A stretch of DNA of 64,000 nt from Primula veris (taxonomy: Eukaryota > Streptophyta > Magnoliopsida > Ericales > Primulaceae), in the NCBI GenBank assembly GCA_963682055.1, contig OY821744.1, forward strand, positions 5,868,835 through 5,932,834, read 5' to 3'. The notes beneath the pieces are model-generated. The model did no database searches, was not told the DNA's origin, and saw only the letters and a program-made list of their open reading frames with translations. The translations under genes and the position numbers were made by a program. Below are positions 24,265 through 36,329 of this stretch, piece after piece. How positions within the stretch are numbered: position 1 is the first letter of the stretch; every line of letters begins with the position of its first letter.

Positions 24265-26045
24265 TCATGCCCATTTCGCCAACAAGGCCATACAACCGGC
24301 TCCTACAAGAAGTGAAAGATTAGCTCCAATTTGAAGCTTTAAATTACTTTGCATTCTTGTACTCATAAAATCAGCTGCAAGTAGATCGACAAGAGCCATA
24401 TATATTAGTATTCCAGCCGAAGCAGAGTTTAATAATCCTTCAACGATAAGTGCAGTTGGACTGGTTTCGTTGTATATATTTGATATACCGAACCCGACTG
24501 CAATTCCGACCGGAGTAGTAAAGGAGAAAAATAGTGCCATTATTGTCACGGCCGGAGCCTTAAATTTAGCCTGCAAAAAAGGTGTTAACCAGCTGTTTTG
24601 ATTTGAATTAACATAAGGTGTTAACCGGCTGTTTTGATCACTACTATGGAGATACAAATGAGAAAAGCCAAACCAAACAGGCCGAAAAAAATAAGAGGCC
24701 AACCGATTGAATAGAATAAAAAAAGCAAAATTACGAAAATATATTTGGTTTATCTGATATGCCGCTAGTACGTACTTAAGTACAATGACGATAAGTCATA
24801 GGAAATGATGCTTAGCTTAGTGTCTTGTGTGCATATTATTATACCATGAATTAACTGAAAATAATTGAAATCCAATGATTTACATATTTATTTTGTACGT
24901 ATCCTTCTTTTCACTTCGATTAAGTTAAAACTTAAAAGTTGTAAACTTTTGAAAAGGACAATTGAGTAGTTCATAAATATAAACCAGAAGAATTAAGGAA
25001 ATTAATGTACATATACTTCTTATTTTCTCATTTAATTGTCTATTACGAAACTACGTGTAATTTTGACCAGGTTATAACTTGTATCAAAATTGTTAAAATG
25101 ATTTTTTTTAAATCTAATCATAAAATTTAACATTTTAACTATATGATCAGCTTTTGAAAATTTTCATTCCGACAATTTTGATACAAGTTATTGATCAATC
25201 AAAATTGCACGTATTTTCGTAATGTATTTTAGGAAACGAAGGAGTAATAATAATTTTTTTTTATAAATTTTACATGCATCGACCGCTTTGGTCCTAAAAT
25301 CATATTCTATTGGTCCAATTAACTGTACTTTATGAAATTTATTTGCAATTTTGACCGGGTTATAACATCTATCAAAATTGCTGAAATGAAAATTTTCAAA
25401 CTTAAATCATATCATTTAAGTTTTTCTGATTAACTTTAAAAAAAAAAATCTCATTCAAACAATTTTGATAAAAATTATTAATTTTTGGTATTTAAAATGG
25501 ATAGCCGTTGACACGACACTTAACAGTGGACTTATCTAGGCACAGTCAGACTCAATAATAAGAACACATGTCATGCTCCTAATTTTGAAACATATATATC
25601 TGACAATATTGAAGGGGTCACATATAATTTTGGATGTACAGTAATAGTAATATTGTGATTTGTGACAAATGACAACATAGAGTAATTTTGGAGTAAACTT
25701 TTGCTTCAAGGAAGTAATATAATGATACAAATTACACGAAAATATATTAGCGTGTACATAATTTAGCAGTTACAATTAAAACTAATCAAAACAGTTACAA
25801 TTAAAACTTCAATCCAACCCGTAAAATAAATCGTGGATTGGGACGGTTTGAATTTAGATTGATTCTTAAATTTTTATTTTGGTAATTTATTTTTCATATT
25901 TTGCATAATCAATCTAAATTTTAAAATAGATCGAATATTTCAAAGTGAAATATAAATTAAAACCAATTTTAGAATATTCGCGAACAACTAATAAAACTAA
26001 AATATAACAAGAATGCAATGTTGGTATCTTAAAATACATACAATG

Positions 26046-26106
<61 letters not shown>

Positions 26107-27821
26107 CGGGTTAAAACGGATTGCGGCGGATTAACTCGTGGTTTATAAAGTTCAGCTCTAACCCAACCCGCAAAATATATAACGCATAGGAACGGGACGG
26201 ATTAATTTTTTTTGAACACTCAACCCACCTCAACCCGTCCAATCCATACAGATTGGGTTACGAGATGAGTTTACGATTTTTTTGCCCACTCCTAACTATT
26301 AGAATTAATTTCTAATTCAATAAGAAGAAGGAAAATACTGATGATTTTTTACCTGAGAAATGCAACCTCCAAGACCCATACCCTCAAAGAGTTGATGAAA
26401 AGTTAAAGCAGCAACAAGAGGTTTAATGGTGCTTGGATTTTGTGAAGCTCCCAGAGATATCCCTATTATTACTGAATGTACCACTATCCCCAACTCCAAC
26501 ACCTATACATATACATGAATGAAAAATAATTTAAAAAATTTAAAAGCAACAAGAAATAGAAATCAAATTGGGACTTGTAAATGGTGTTTTTTTTGTGCGA
26601 CACTTGACATGTAAAAAGCACAAATTAACAACTTAAACTTTATGCCTTTTTCTATTTCTTTTTTTATACTTGATCGATCAATGATCGTTCCAAGTTACAA
26701 GGGTGGCCGTCCCGTCGTTGTGTTGTTATTACCGTTAATGTTACTAAATAATGACAATAAGTTTTTCCTCGAAGTTATTGTACTTGGTTACACCACTTGA
26801 TTCATTCACAACCCATGAGTTTGAAAAAAAGTAACTTGTTAGACTATTTTTTTTGTTTTTTTTAAATAAATAAAAATCAATATTTTTTTTGTCTTTTCTA
26901 ATTTAATACTCCACGAATGCTACTTTCTACTTTTTAGTATATTTAAAAACATATTCAGAGTTATTACTTATTTTTTGAGGTAATTTCAAAGTTAAAAAAA
27001 GAAAATGTAGAGAATGATGATCGTCTTTATTAATAGTTATAAATCAAATACTCTAATAATCCCAAATCACCAACTCAACAATTAAACACTCCCGAAAAAA
27101 GCGTTAAGTTAACATTATAATCATATTCCACTCAAATTATAATTATAGGTGTTGGGCACAATTAGTCTTACCTGTTTGGTTCTATGTATCTTATACTATA
27201 TGCAAGCATTATTCTTAACATCACCTGTGATACAACACGATGTCGAAGAAGATCCGACGACGCCACGTCTTCTTCCTGCATCCCGAAACCCGACCCATGA
27301 GAATGACCATGTGTAGCGTGCGTATGCACATGCACGTGCCCCTCATGCTCCCCATCTTTCTCGACGTCACCAACCACTTGTTTCCCTTTAGCAAAATGCT
27401 GTCTCTTATAATAACCTGTCGCGAACGCATCCACCATCAGTGTCCCAATAGCTGATAACATCGCCATGAACCCCGTGAACGGGAAATCTGCCCATGGATT
27501 CTCTTTTAGGCATGGGCTCGTCAGGCTCTCGAACGCGTCAGGCAACACGTGGATGAATCCGGTGGCTAAAATTACGCCAGCAGCAAACGCCTTGATTATC
27601 AAAAAGATGTCGTTTTCTGGCCTAAAAGCAGGTATAAACCGTCCTAAAATCGGTAATGATACACCAATAGCACCTGCTACCAAAATAGACGCGATTGCGA
27701 TGAGTTTGAATTTTAGGGCCTGTACTTTGTTCTTTCCTTCCGTATCGGTCTCGCATGTACAATCTGCATAGACCGATACCGGAACTATAAGTACAAAAAA
27801 CAGAAATGATATCAATTTCAT
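24265..27821 (-). CDS. ZIP-family (IRT/ZIP) zinc/iron transporter
   Basis: Three exons in transcript order: 27821-27225, 26502-26353, 24570-24265, all junctions in phase 0, giving 350 residues, the usual ZIP length. A signal peptide covers about residues 1-19, followed by a Cys-containing start (DCTCET). Three hydrophobic helices precede a variable cytosolic loop with a His-rich metal-binding run at 159-175 (alternating H with G, V, T, S). The ZIP signature helix is [16 protein letters not shown] with His208 and Gly213, followed by [14 protein letters not shown] with His235 and Glu239, the residues that line the metal path. The C-terminus ends in LLAKWA, as in the IRT/ZIP group. Such proteins import Zn2+, Fe2+ or related ions across the plasma membrane. 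Which metal cannot be told from the sequence. A TATA box lies about 100 bases upstream. Confidence 0.95.
25014..25246. mobile_element. Stowaway-like MITE in ZIP intron 2
   Basis: Left 'tacttcttattttc' and right end read backwards 'tactccttcgtttcc', with inner arms sharing 'taacttgtatcaaaattgt' in inverted form (about 25075 and 25190). The core 'aaactacgtgtaattttgacc' recurs in the elements at 56253 and 59569. Confidence 0.65.
25325..25490. mobile_element. Degenerate relative of the Stowaway-like MITE in ZIP intron 2
   Basis: It contains 'tgcaattttgaccgggttataac' variants and an inverted arm 'caattttgataaaaattatt', matching the neighbouring element at 25014-25246 but with more changes. Ends cannot be fixed. 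Confidence 0.45.
25800..26300. mobile_element. CCCGTAA/AACCCG-rich element with (TA)n in ZIP intron 2
   Basis: The stretch from 'caatccaacccgtaaaataaatcg' to 'ttgcccactcctaac' has the AACCCG/CGGGTT composition of plant hAT-type MITEs and contains a TA microsatellite (about 26053-26104). Ends are not defined. Confidence 0.4.
26053..26104. repeat. (TA)n microsatellite
   Basis: About 25 uninterrupted TA units. Confidence 0.95.
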
Positions 27822-29100
27822 AGCTGGAAATTTAAATTTTGGTAGATGATAGAGAAAATTCTTAGGTAGATGATAGAGAAAAGTTATAGAGGGATTGTAA
27901 ATTCGAGTGAAGGTACATGTTTGTATATATAGTTATTTAATTTTGTTGATAGTATGTTGACATTATGACTAAGGTAGTGTCTTGATGAATTGTATGCAAG
28001 TGACACATGTATAGGAATATATATTTACATGGCGACGTTGTTTATTTTTATCAACTTTATGGCGACACTATGTGTAATACAAAGAGTTTGTTTCCATTGG
28101 TTATTATTTCTCTTTGGAGGTAGTTTAACGTTGGTAATTACTTGGTTCTTAAATCTTAACCTTTTCAATTAAATTAATCATAGAAATCTATGTCATCTCA
28201 AATAATACCAAAAGCCATGCACAGTAAAAAGCAAATAACATGATGGAGTGGTTGATCACGAAGCTAAGGTACACATGTTCATTTTTTTTTTTACTTATGC
28301 TACAAGTAGTTTCAAATTACTATTTTTAAATGATGTCAATTTAATTTTGCTCAAAATCATATTTGGGCGTTATTTATACTATATCGGTTTGGCTAACAAG
28401 TGTCTCCGGTGCATTGTTTAAGCCTTAACCATAAGTTAAATCATATAGTTATTTATGACTACTAAAAATCCGATTGATTTTTTCATCAAACAATTAATAG
28501 TTTATGGTAATAGTATTAACAATTGATATATTTTATGATTTAATAAATTAAAAATCATTTTTTTAACACAATAAAACACAAATAAAAATATGGAACCATA
28601 GTTGAAATTATCATAAAATTAAATACTAATTAAAATAAAAAACTAAAAACTACTTTTTCAACACAATAAAACTTAAATAAAAATATAGAACATTGGTTGA
28701 AACTAACATAAAGTTAAAAAAATCAAATATTTAGAATTGAAATATGGGAATAAATAAAATAAAACATTGATACATTCGTTTGCTTAACAAATTAATCACT
28801 ATAAATTTACATATATTCCCTCCAAGTCTCCCTCCATAAAGTACTTACATATATAATTATAAATATTAAATAATTTTATTAATTATTAAATATGTTACCT
28901 TAATTATATTTCTTAATTATATTTCTTATCTAAGTATGAGGCACTTGTTAGTTTTACTCATACTATATATTAGCAAAGTATCCTGATTTTTTTTTCAAAT
29001 ATAGTGTCATAAATGAGGTTGGACTATTAATTGGGCAAACTAATCTAGCATTATCTCGTTTTACGGTATGCTATTAAATTGGAAGGTATACCGAGTATAC
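27822..29100. other. Upstream region of the ZIP gene
   Basis: On the minus strand a TATATATA-type box at about 27923-27932 lies ~100 bases before the ATG, and an imperfect 20-bp direct repeat ('tagatgatagagaaaa') at 27842-27882 sits in the predicted 5' UTR. Beyond that the DNA is AT-rich without a recognisable gene. Confidence 0.5.
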
Positions 29101-29593
29101 TAGTAGAATATTATTGGTCAGTCCTTATCATATGTAACCATATCATTTATTATATCTTGATTTATCTCTCTGCACTGCACTGATCAATAAATAAGAGATT
29201 CGTTTCTCTCCTTCTATACTTCTGTCTATATATATATATACATATATCATTCTATTATAATAAGTCAACCCAAGGGAATTGAGGCTGCTCAATTTTGCCC
29301 ATTTTTTCCAAAAATACCCCTATATTGTTTTATTAATTACAATAATACCATCCTCATATAAAAAAATAAAAATAAAATAAAAACTAATAACATTATGTGT
29401 CCCTCTTTAACAACCAAACATTCTTTTAAGTCTTATACTATTTTTTTTTTTATATTATCCACGTATTTATATCATAACTACACTTATTTTTTATATTTTA
29501 ATTGCATTACGCGTCACACACGCAACACGTGGGGCACGATTACTAGTATATATATATATATATATATATACTAAACTAATATGTCACACAACA
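29101..29593 (+). repeat. Degenerate 5' LTR interrupted by an insertion
   Basis: 29101-29238 aligns with the start of the LTR of the neighbouring copia element ('gaatattattgg', 'catatgtaac', 'atttatctctctgcac'); 29556-29593 aligns with its end ('aatatgtcacacaaca'). The intervening 29240-29555 is the foreign (TA)n-flanked element. Confidence 0.7.
29240..29555 (-). mobile_element. Interspersed (TA)n-flanked element, copy B
   Basis: Reverse-complement relative of about 700-1015, with TA microsatellite on both sides. It interrupts the copia LTR, so it inserted later than that element. Confidence 0.6.
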
Positions 29594-29992
29594 CGTTATC
29601 ACCACTGTTCTCGGAGATCGGAGTACGGCTAGGGTTTTAAATATACAATATAAACATTGAGGTTTATCCGGTTTTTCTTTAGTATTTTGTTATATCGACC
29701 TTCAACAACATATTATGCGTAAGGTATCGATTTTTTTTCCAAAACTCAATTGATTCCGTAACACTGTAACAGTTGCATGATAAATAAATATATCTATACT
29801 GAACTAATAACTGTTACATGGTAAATAAATATATATATTCATGTCATATATGATGCCATAGCATACACGTGTTAGAATTAATTGTAATTGGATGTATCCT
29901 TCGGAATTAAATCCCACTGCCACACGTAAATTATATGTTATGCAGCTTATGCTAGTATATAATAAAATCCATTAGATTTTTACCACTACTGC

Positions 29993-30717
29993 TAGGGTTG
30001 TAAATGAGATGAGCTGTTCATGAAATCGTTCGTGTTCGGCTCGGCTAATGCTCGGTTCATGTTCGTTCATTTATAAATAAACACGATAATGAACAAGAAT
30101 ATAGTGTTCGTCTATTAAGTGAACTGAACATGAACAACCCTCTGTTCGGTTCGTCTAAACTCGTGTTCGTGTAACTATATATAAAGTTTGATAAAATAAA
30201 AAAAATAAATCTATTAATGATGTAACAAAAATTAATATCACTACACAATTAATAAACTTATTTATGCTATAATAATATAAATAATATGTTTGTATTATTT
30301 TAAACTTATTATGTTAATTTATATCATTATACTATAAATACAGTCATCGATTTTATCGTTAAGTATTCAACTCGTTAAAATAATCATACGTATGTAAAAA
30401 AGAATTTATACAATATATAAACTTAAATTATATGTGAACTAGTTTATTCTAGTTAACAATATAGTAATATATGATAAAAGAAAAATATATTTTAAAAAGA
30501 AAGAAAAATATATATTTTTTTCAATTATTAAATGTTTTGGAAGAAATTAGATGTTTACGAACAACTCGTGTTCGGCTCGTCAAATGTTCGGTTCATATTC
30601 GTCAAATATTCGTTCGTATTTAAATGAACATGAACCGAACATGAACAAGAGTTTTAGTTTATGAACTGAACATGAACAGAGGATTGTTCGGTTCGTTTCG
30701 TTTCATTTATAGCCCTA
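29993..30717. mobile_element. hAT-type MITE with perfect 8-bp target duplication
   Basis: The ends are TAGGGTTGTAAATGA on the left and, read backwards, TAGGGCTATAAATGA on the right. It is flanked by ACTACTGC at 29985-29992 and 30718-30725, the 8-bp duplication expected of hAT transposition. The interior consists of TTCGGCTCG/CGAACATGAAC-type words and AT-rich DNA without coding capacity. It sits inside the truncated copia element. Confidence 0.9.
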
Positions 30718-33523
30718 ACTACTGCCATGATTTTATATGTTCTGTTAACAGTAACAAGTAATACTAGCCACTGTCATGTCATCTACGTAAATTGTAACTA
30801 CAATAGTATGCAAATTTGGAATCAGATGTACAGGTTTTTACCCTGCATGAGTTAACTGTTTTTATACCACTGCATGTGTAATCGTACCAACTTTTATAAT
30901 TACTTGTTTACAGGCTTCGTGAATGTATGCATGTTTATATTTTATGAGTTATACAAATTGCATGTGTACTTGATTGTAGAAAAAAATCCCAAAAACATTA
31001 TATATTAATATGTATGGTTGATTGTTTAATACGTAAAATCCTTGTTACATAGTTCCGGAGATTTAGAATTAAACAACATAATGTTTGTGTATGTATGCAA
31101 TATACTACAAAATAGTACTATAATCTGAAAGCTGACATATAATAATATTTGATATTAACATGTTATGGTTTAATCTTAAGAATTACCAAGAATAGAATTT
31201 ATGCTTATGGTAACAACATATTTTGATTTAGATCTTGCTAATTAGTAATTAGCATAAAAGTCTGACTACTTGCATGTATATAGTGTGATTACCATGTATG
31301 ACATGCATATATATTGTACAACGGTAAATATATTTGTTTACTTGCATGTTGTGATTTATCTTGCGAATTACCATGTATAAAATTTACATATAAAACATTA
31401 GATTTGTAAAATATTGAATAATATCTTGCTAAGTGTAAATTGGTAAATTTACATTGTTCTAATATGTACTGCCATGTTACTGCTATATTATTTAATCATG
31501 CATGTACAATAATCACAGTCATGCACTATTTTATTTAATGTCATGTACACATATGTGTACATATGGAAATTTACGAAATCGTATATATTCACATTTAAGT
31601 TGAAAAAATTATGAATATTCCCCAAATAGGATCAGCTATTTGCATATGATGTCTAGGAAAGATAAATGCGGAAGTCGTTCTCCTAATGAGGTTGGTTTTT
31701 AAGTGGCATTCGTGCCCACCACCCTCACCGTCTTTCCTGGTCATGTTCAAGTAGAGCTGCCGAAAATGGATGACTAAAGAATAATTTTTCTGAGTGTGTT
31801 TATATAGTGATGTATGTTTCGCCGAATTGGTGTTTCAGTATCGACCAGTCGTTCGATCAATGAGAACCAGTTCACTTGAAAAGCAAAACTAGTGTTTTTC
31901 GAACCTGTCTGTTTATGCAAAACATAAACATATAAACCGGTCATTTTATATGATAAGTAATTCAGAACTCCCAACATTGGTTGGATGCCATATATGATGA
32001 GGAAAATCCCAAAACATACTTTCGAAGTGAATGCTTAGGCGAGATATTTTCCGCCATCGCATGTTAATCACCCTGATGTGTGAGCATGTGATGCCCAATT
32101 TTTTTTGGATGCCATCTTTGATAAGTAAAACACGAGCTTGTTGTGTCTCATAAGATTAAGGCAAAGGCGTTGAATTTATTCCGCCATCACATTTGAGACT
32201 TGATGATGTCTATGGTGAACAAATGTCTGAAATTGACATATCGGAGCTATCATTCACCAAAATACTAGCTCGGAAATTGTATTTCATAAGCAGTATTGTG
32301 AATTTATATTCACCATGTTCCTTCATCACCCATCTGTTTGTTGATGAGAAAATACCCCGATGAGCAGTTTTAATCCTATTAGGTCAATGACAAATTGGTT
32401 GCCGGTATTAATGCTCTTCGTGGACATATTTTTTCCTCGAATTGAGAACCGAGACAAGAGTTATTTGTTTCGAACTGTCACGAGCCTGATGCTCGCCTAG
32501 CCAATAGAGGTTTAGACAATCGTCAAAACGAAAGACCTGTGGCCCTAAAACAGTTATTGAAATGAACAATATGGTCCGTTGTACAAAAACAAGAGACAAT
32601 GCTCAAGTAGTCAATTCTCTGCTATAAATAACAAAGGTCATGCTCGGCTAATCTTTTCATAGTTCACAACTATTATAAGGGGGTAAAAGTCGTAGTTAAT
32701 GTGCTTAAAGCTAATTGAAAGAAACTCTTGAGCCCCCTGCATTTGTGGCTCAAATGAGTTTGCTATATTTCTTTATTAATTTTTTAGCCGATTTGTCGCT
32801 CATCTGGATTATGTTTTTTCATTTGGACCATATTTTTGAATTATGTTTTGCCTATTTACTAAATTTTTCAAATTAATTTAAAGTATTATTTGAGCAAATT
32901 TCTTTGACAAATGTGACCAAATTTTAAATTATAAAATTTTAGGCAATACTTGTGGGGTAGTTGGTTTTCTGGAAATAGTGGGTAATATTGTACCACATAA
33001 TTTCACCAACTAACTACTTGCCTAAAAGAGTACTCAGTAACAACGATTCTAGACATATCGTTTCAAATCGAAATCTTTGGTAAAATCAAATTGATTTGTC
33101 AAATATGAGGTCTTATACTCCTGTAGGCCATATCGTACCTTGTTGAGTTATAAAATATTCGAGAAAACCAGTGTTATCTGGTAATAGCTCATGAAAGAAT
33201 TGAAATTTTTTTGCATTGCCTCCACTCAATACGACCAAAAGTGTATTTTAGAGGAGTTAAAATGTATTTCAAGTAGTTGCTACCACATTTTTTAAAGCAT
33301 TTAAAGTTATCTTATCATTTCGCCTGTCATCGATTGATAAAAGATTTAGATGATAAGACATGATTGTATGTAATATCATTCGTCTGTCGTCGATTGATAA
33401 GAGCATTTTGATATTATGTCATTGACCGGATGAGATATTTCTGGGTTAAAAGACAATCTTGATTTATAATCGCATCACATTTGAATTCTGTTTGAGAATA
33501 TTTTTGGTGATTAATCCGAAATT

Positions 33524-35307
33524 CATTTACTTTTTCCAATTTGTACATATAATTAATATCTTTGTAATCTGTACATATAATTAATTAATTCTGCTAAATA
33601 TAGTAATTAATTAAATATATTGACCCTTGTTTATCAAAATTTAAGAGATATCAAAAAAAACTTTGGATGCATATCATGTACATGTTCGATCGATCCGCTC
33701 TAATAAAAAAATGTGGCCTATCCTCGCAACCATATGCTTGTTATGATAACTGTCATATTTTCCAAAATACTAAGTATAATTTTTCCAACTCGAGCAAACC
33801 TTGATTTTGAGCAGTAGTTCTTTTTTTGGAAAAGGACACTGATCAACTCGAAGGGGATTAAAACTATTAAGAACAATTTATAAGGTCTACGCGGCATGCG
33901 CATGCCGTGTAGACTTTATAAAACTATTAAGAACTATTAAGAACAATTCCATCATCATATATTTTTGGTGAAAGGACCCAATTCTCCAAGAAAGGATTAA
34001 TTATAAGACCTCGTCTCCTAGTATTAGGCCAACTAATTTTTAGAAAATAGAACAAGATAACTACTGGTTTTTGCAAAAATACATATAACACTATGCATGC
34101 AATAGTAGTATACCACAATGACAATGGTGAAGAAAAAAAAACATTTCCTTGTTAAGTATGAGCATGTATTTGAAATTTGGGTTTGAGTGCAAAAATAAAG
34201 TTTGTTACTTTGTCTCTATATATATTTATATATATATTGGATATTGCATATGTAGATGTTCGTAGCATCTTTTGATCTATAGTAAAAACTTGTACCCCGT
34301 ATATCGAAAGACCTCAATTTTAAACTTTAATTGGGGACCAAAAAATAAAGGAGACGACATTATTTGGTGTACTTGTTATCGGAGGCGGTTCATGCCCAAG
34401 TCGAATAAGTATTTGAACTTGGATAATTGGTTCGGGAAAAAATTTATGGGTAACATCCAACTACATTTTTAATATAATTGGTAGTTAAAATAAAAATATT
34501 AAACACTAATTTGTTTACAATGTTGCAATAGATCAAATGCTAGATTAGTTTGGTATTTTAGATAGAATATCATGAGTTCGAAACTTTTTAGTTACAATTT
34601 AATTTTATTTTTATTTTTATTTTTATTTTTATTTTTCGAGCAAAAAACAAAATTCGAGACTTGAACATTCTGTGATACCGGCCCGCCACTGCTTGCGATG
34701 ATTATTCTCTATCTTGCGGGAAATGAGAAATCTCTGGTCTCTTTTTCCGCTAATCAAATATCTGGCCTAATCTTCCCTCTCTATAAGCATATTGTTTTAT
34801 GTTATATATATATACTTCTAGTAGGTTAAAGCGTTGAAATCAAGTCTTATTGTTCTAAAGATAGTTCGGAATGCAAGATCCTTCAAAAGTAACATGGAAT
34901 TTAAAACCTAGCTGACTTCTCCATTGATCTAAAAATTTAAAATGTTGATTTTTTTTTTGTTAGTATAATAAAATAACGGTATAAAAGACAAAAAAAACCT
35001 GTAACTTAAAATAGCTGACTTGTCCATTGATCTAAAAATTTCAAACGATACACAAAAATTGATTAAAAATACAAATTTATAAGTTTAAACTTTGTTTTAA
35101 TATAACTATGAAATTATACAAAAACATTTATTTATAAAACCTTGTAATAGTAACTTAAAGATGCAATTAATTAATAGATAAGTTAAAGAGTAATCTAATG
35201 TTAATTAAATCAATAGTAAAAAATAGTCACAAGATTAGAAATAGAGACCTTGTGACACAAAAATTTATGTTTACCATTTGAACTATTATTTGGGGCTATT
35301 AATATAT
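33524..35307. other. Region between the two copia elements
   Basis: AT-rich, no gene. It contains a 42-bp near-perfect palindrome (33879-33920) and a (TTTTTA)n tract (about 34604-34637). Confidence 0.5.
33879..33920. repeat. 42-bp palindrome centred on GCATGC
   Basis: Arms of 21 bases pair at all but two positions, both G-U compatible, around the centre 'cggcatgcgcatgccg'. 'aaaactattaagaac' occurs on each side (about 33861-33875 and 33920-33934). Confidence 0.85.
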
Positions 35308-35516
35308 TGTTGTGTGACATATTAACTCGTTATAAATATATATAGAGATATGTATAGATATAGAGAGAGGTATGAGAGACAACAGACGAATTGTTTATTC
35401 ATTAATACAAGTGTATAGAGAGATACATCAAGAGACCCTGACCCTCTTTATATAATAGAGGATAGAGTTACATATGCTAGGGAAGACCAAGATAAGTCCA
35501 ATAATATCCTACAACA
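35308..35516 (-). repeat. 3' LTR of the minus-strand copia element
   Basis: 209 bp, identical to 42069-42277 except for A versus G at its 18th base on the + strand. Confidence 0.95.
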
Positions 35517-35527
35517 CTCCCCCTTTG
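35517..35527 (-). promoter_or_regulatory. Polypurine tract of the copia element
   Basis: Minus strand reads AAAGGGGGAGT directly before the LTR, the normal site for priming plus-strand DNA synthesis. Confidence 0.8.
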
Positions 35528-35589
35528 GACGTCTTGATTTCTTCGTCTTCATGCTGTCGATGTGAGTCGAGTTCATTCGCAGTGCTAAA

Positions 35590-36260
35590 CACATAAAAAC
35601 CTTAGGGCCGGAAAACCCAGTGTGGGACAAAACCGGTACCTAGGAGAAACTGTGTAGCCGAATGATATAGGCCGAAATATCATGTAAGTAACTAACCACA
35701 AAACAGTGTGCCTCATCAAAACCTTGCCAGAGCAAACCCAATGGGAAAATCTCTGATCGAAGGAAAAAGAGTGCAACAATGGTAGTAGTAGGGATCAACC
35801 ACAAAACAGGTGCCTCATCAAAACCTTGCTAGAGTAAACCCAGTGGGAAAAATCTCTAGTCGAAGGGCAAAAGAGTACACAGTGGTAAGAAGTATACAAC
35901 ATGATACTCCCCCTAATTTCCGCAATCTTAAGTGAGATAAGATGGGAACGTGTCTCGCTAAAAACCTTGCCAAGGAAAACCCAGTGGGAAAAAACCTTGG
36001 TCTAAGGACAAAAAGAGTACACGAGCATGCGACTGGATGCTCCCCCTCACTTGCACACGACAGGGTGCGAAGATTTCGACTAAGTAGTAATTAGTGCAAT
36101 AAGCATTCACCTGGATGCTCCCCCTCACTTGCACACGACTGAGTGCAAAGATTTCATATTCCAAGAAAGAGTACGAGCATTCGACTGGATGGCTCATTTA
36201 CTTGCACACGATTGTATGCAAGAAAATATAACGTGGAATAGAACGAGCATTCGACGGGAT
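35590..36260 (-). repeat. Degenerate tandem repeats at the 3' end of the copia interior
   Basis: Two sets are visible on the + strand. Units with 'aaaaccttgcc...aaacccagtgggaaaa' lie at about 35713, 35818 and 35960, with a diverged unit near 35597. Units with 'ggatgctccccctcacttgcac' lie at about 36037, 36113 and, diverged, 36186. They lie between the RNase H remnant and the polypurine tract. Confidence 0.75.
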
Positions 36261-36329
36261 GCTCTTAAACTTCATATGTGAAGATTTATTTCGGCAAGAA
36301 ATGCTAAATAGCATAATTTAGTCATGTCT

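Larger units (their letters stand above)
29101..33523 (+). mobile_element. Truncated Ty1/copia element, + orientation
   Basis: It begins with a degenerate 5' LTR (29101-29593, ending 'tcacacaaca') and continues with internal sequence that matches, in inverted orientation, the first ~3.3 kb of the copia element at 35308-42277. For example 31618-33523 corresponds to about 40920-38940. Homology stops at about 33523, before integrase and reverse transcriptase, and no 3' LTR is present. A hAT MITE (29993-30717) and a second element inside the LTR (29240-29555) are nested in it. All frames are broken by stops. Confidence 0.8.
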
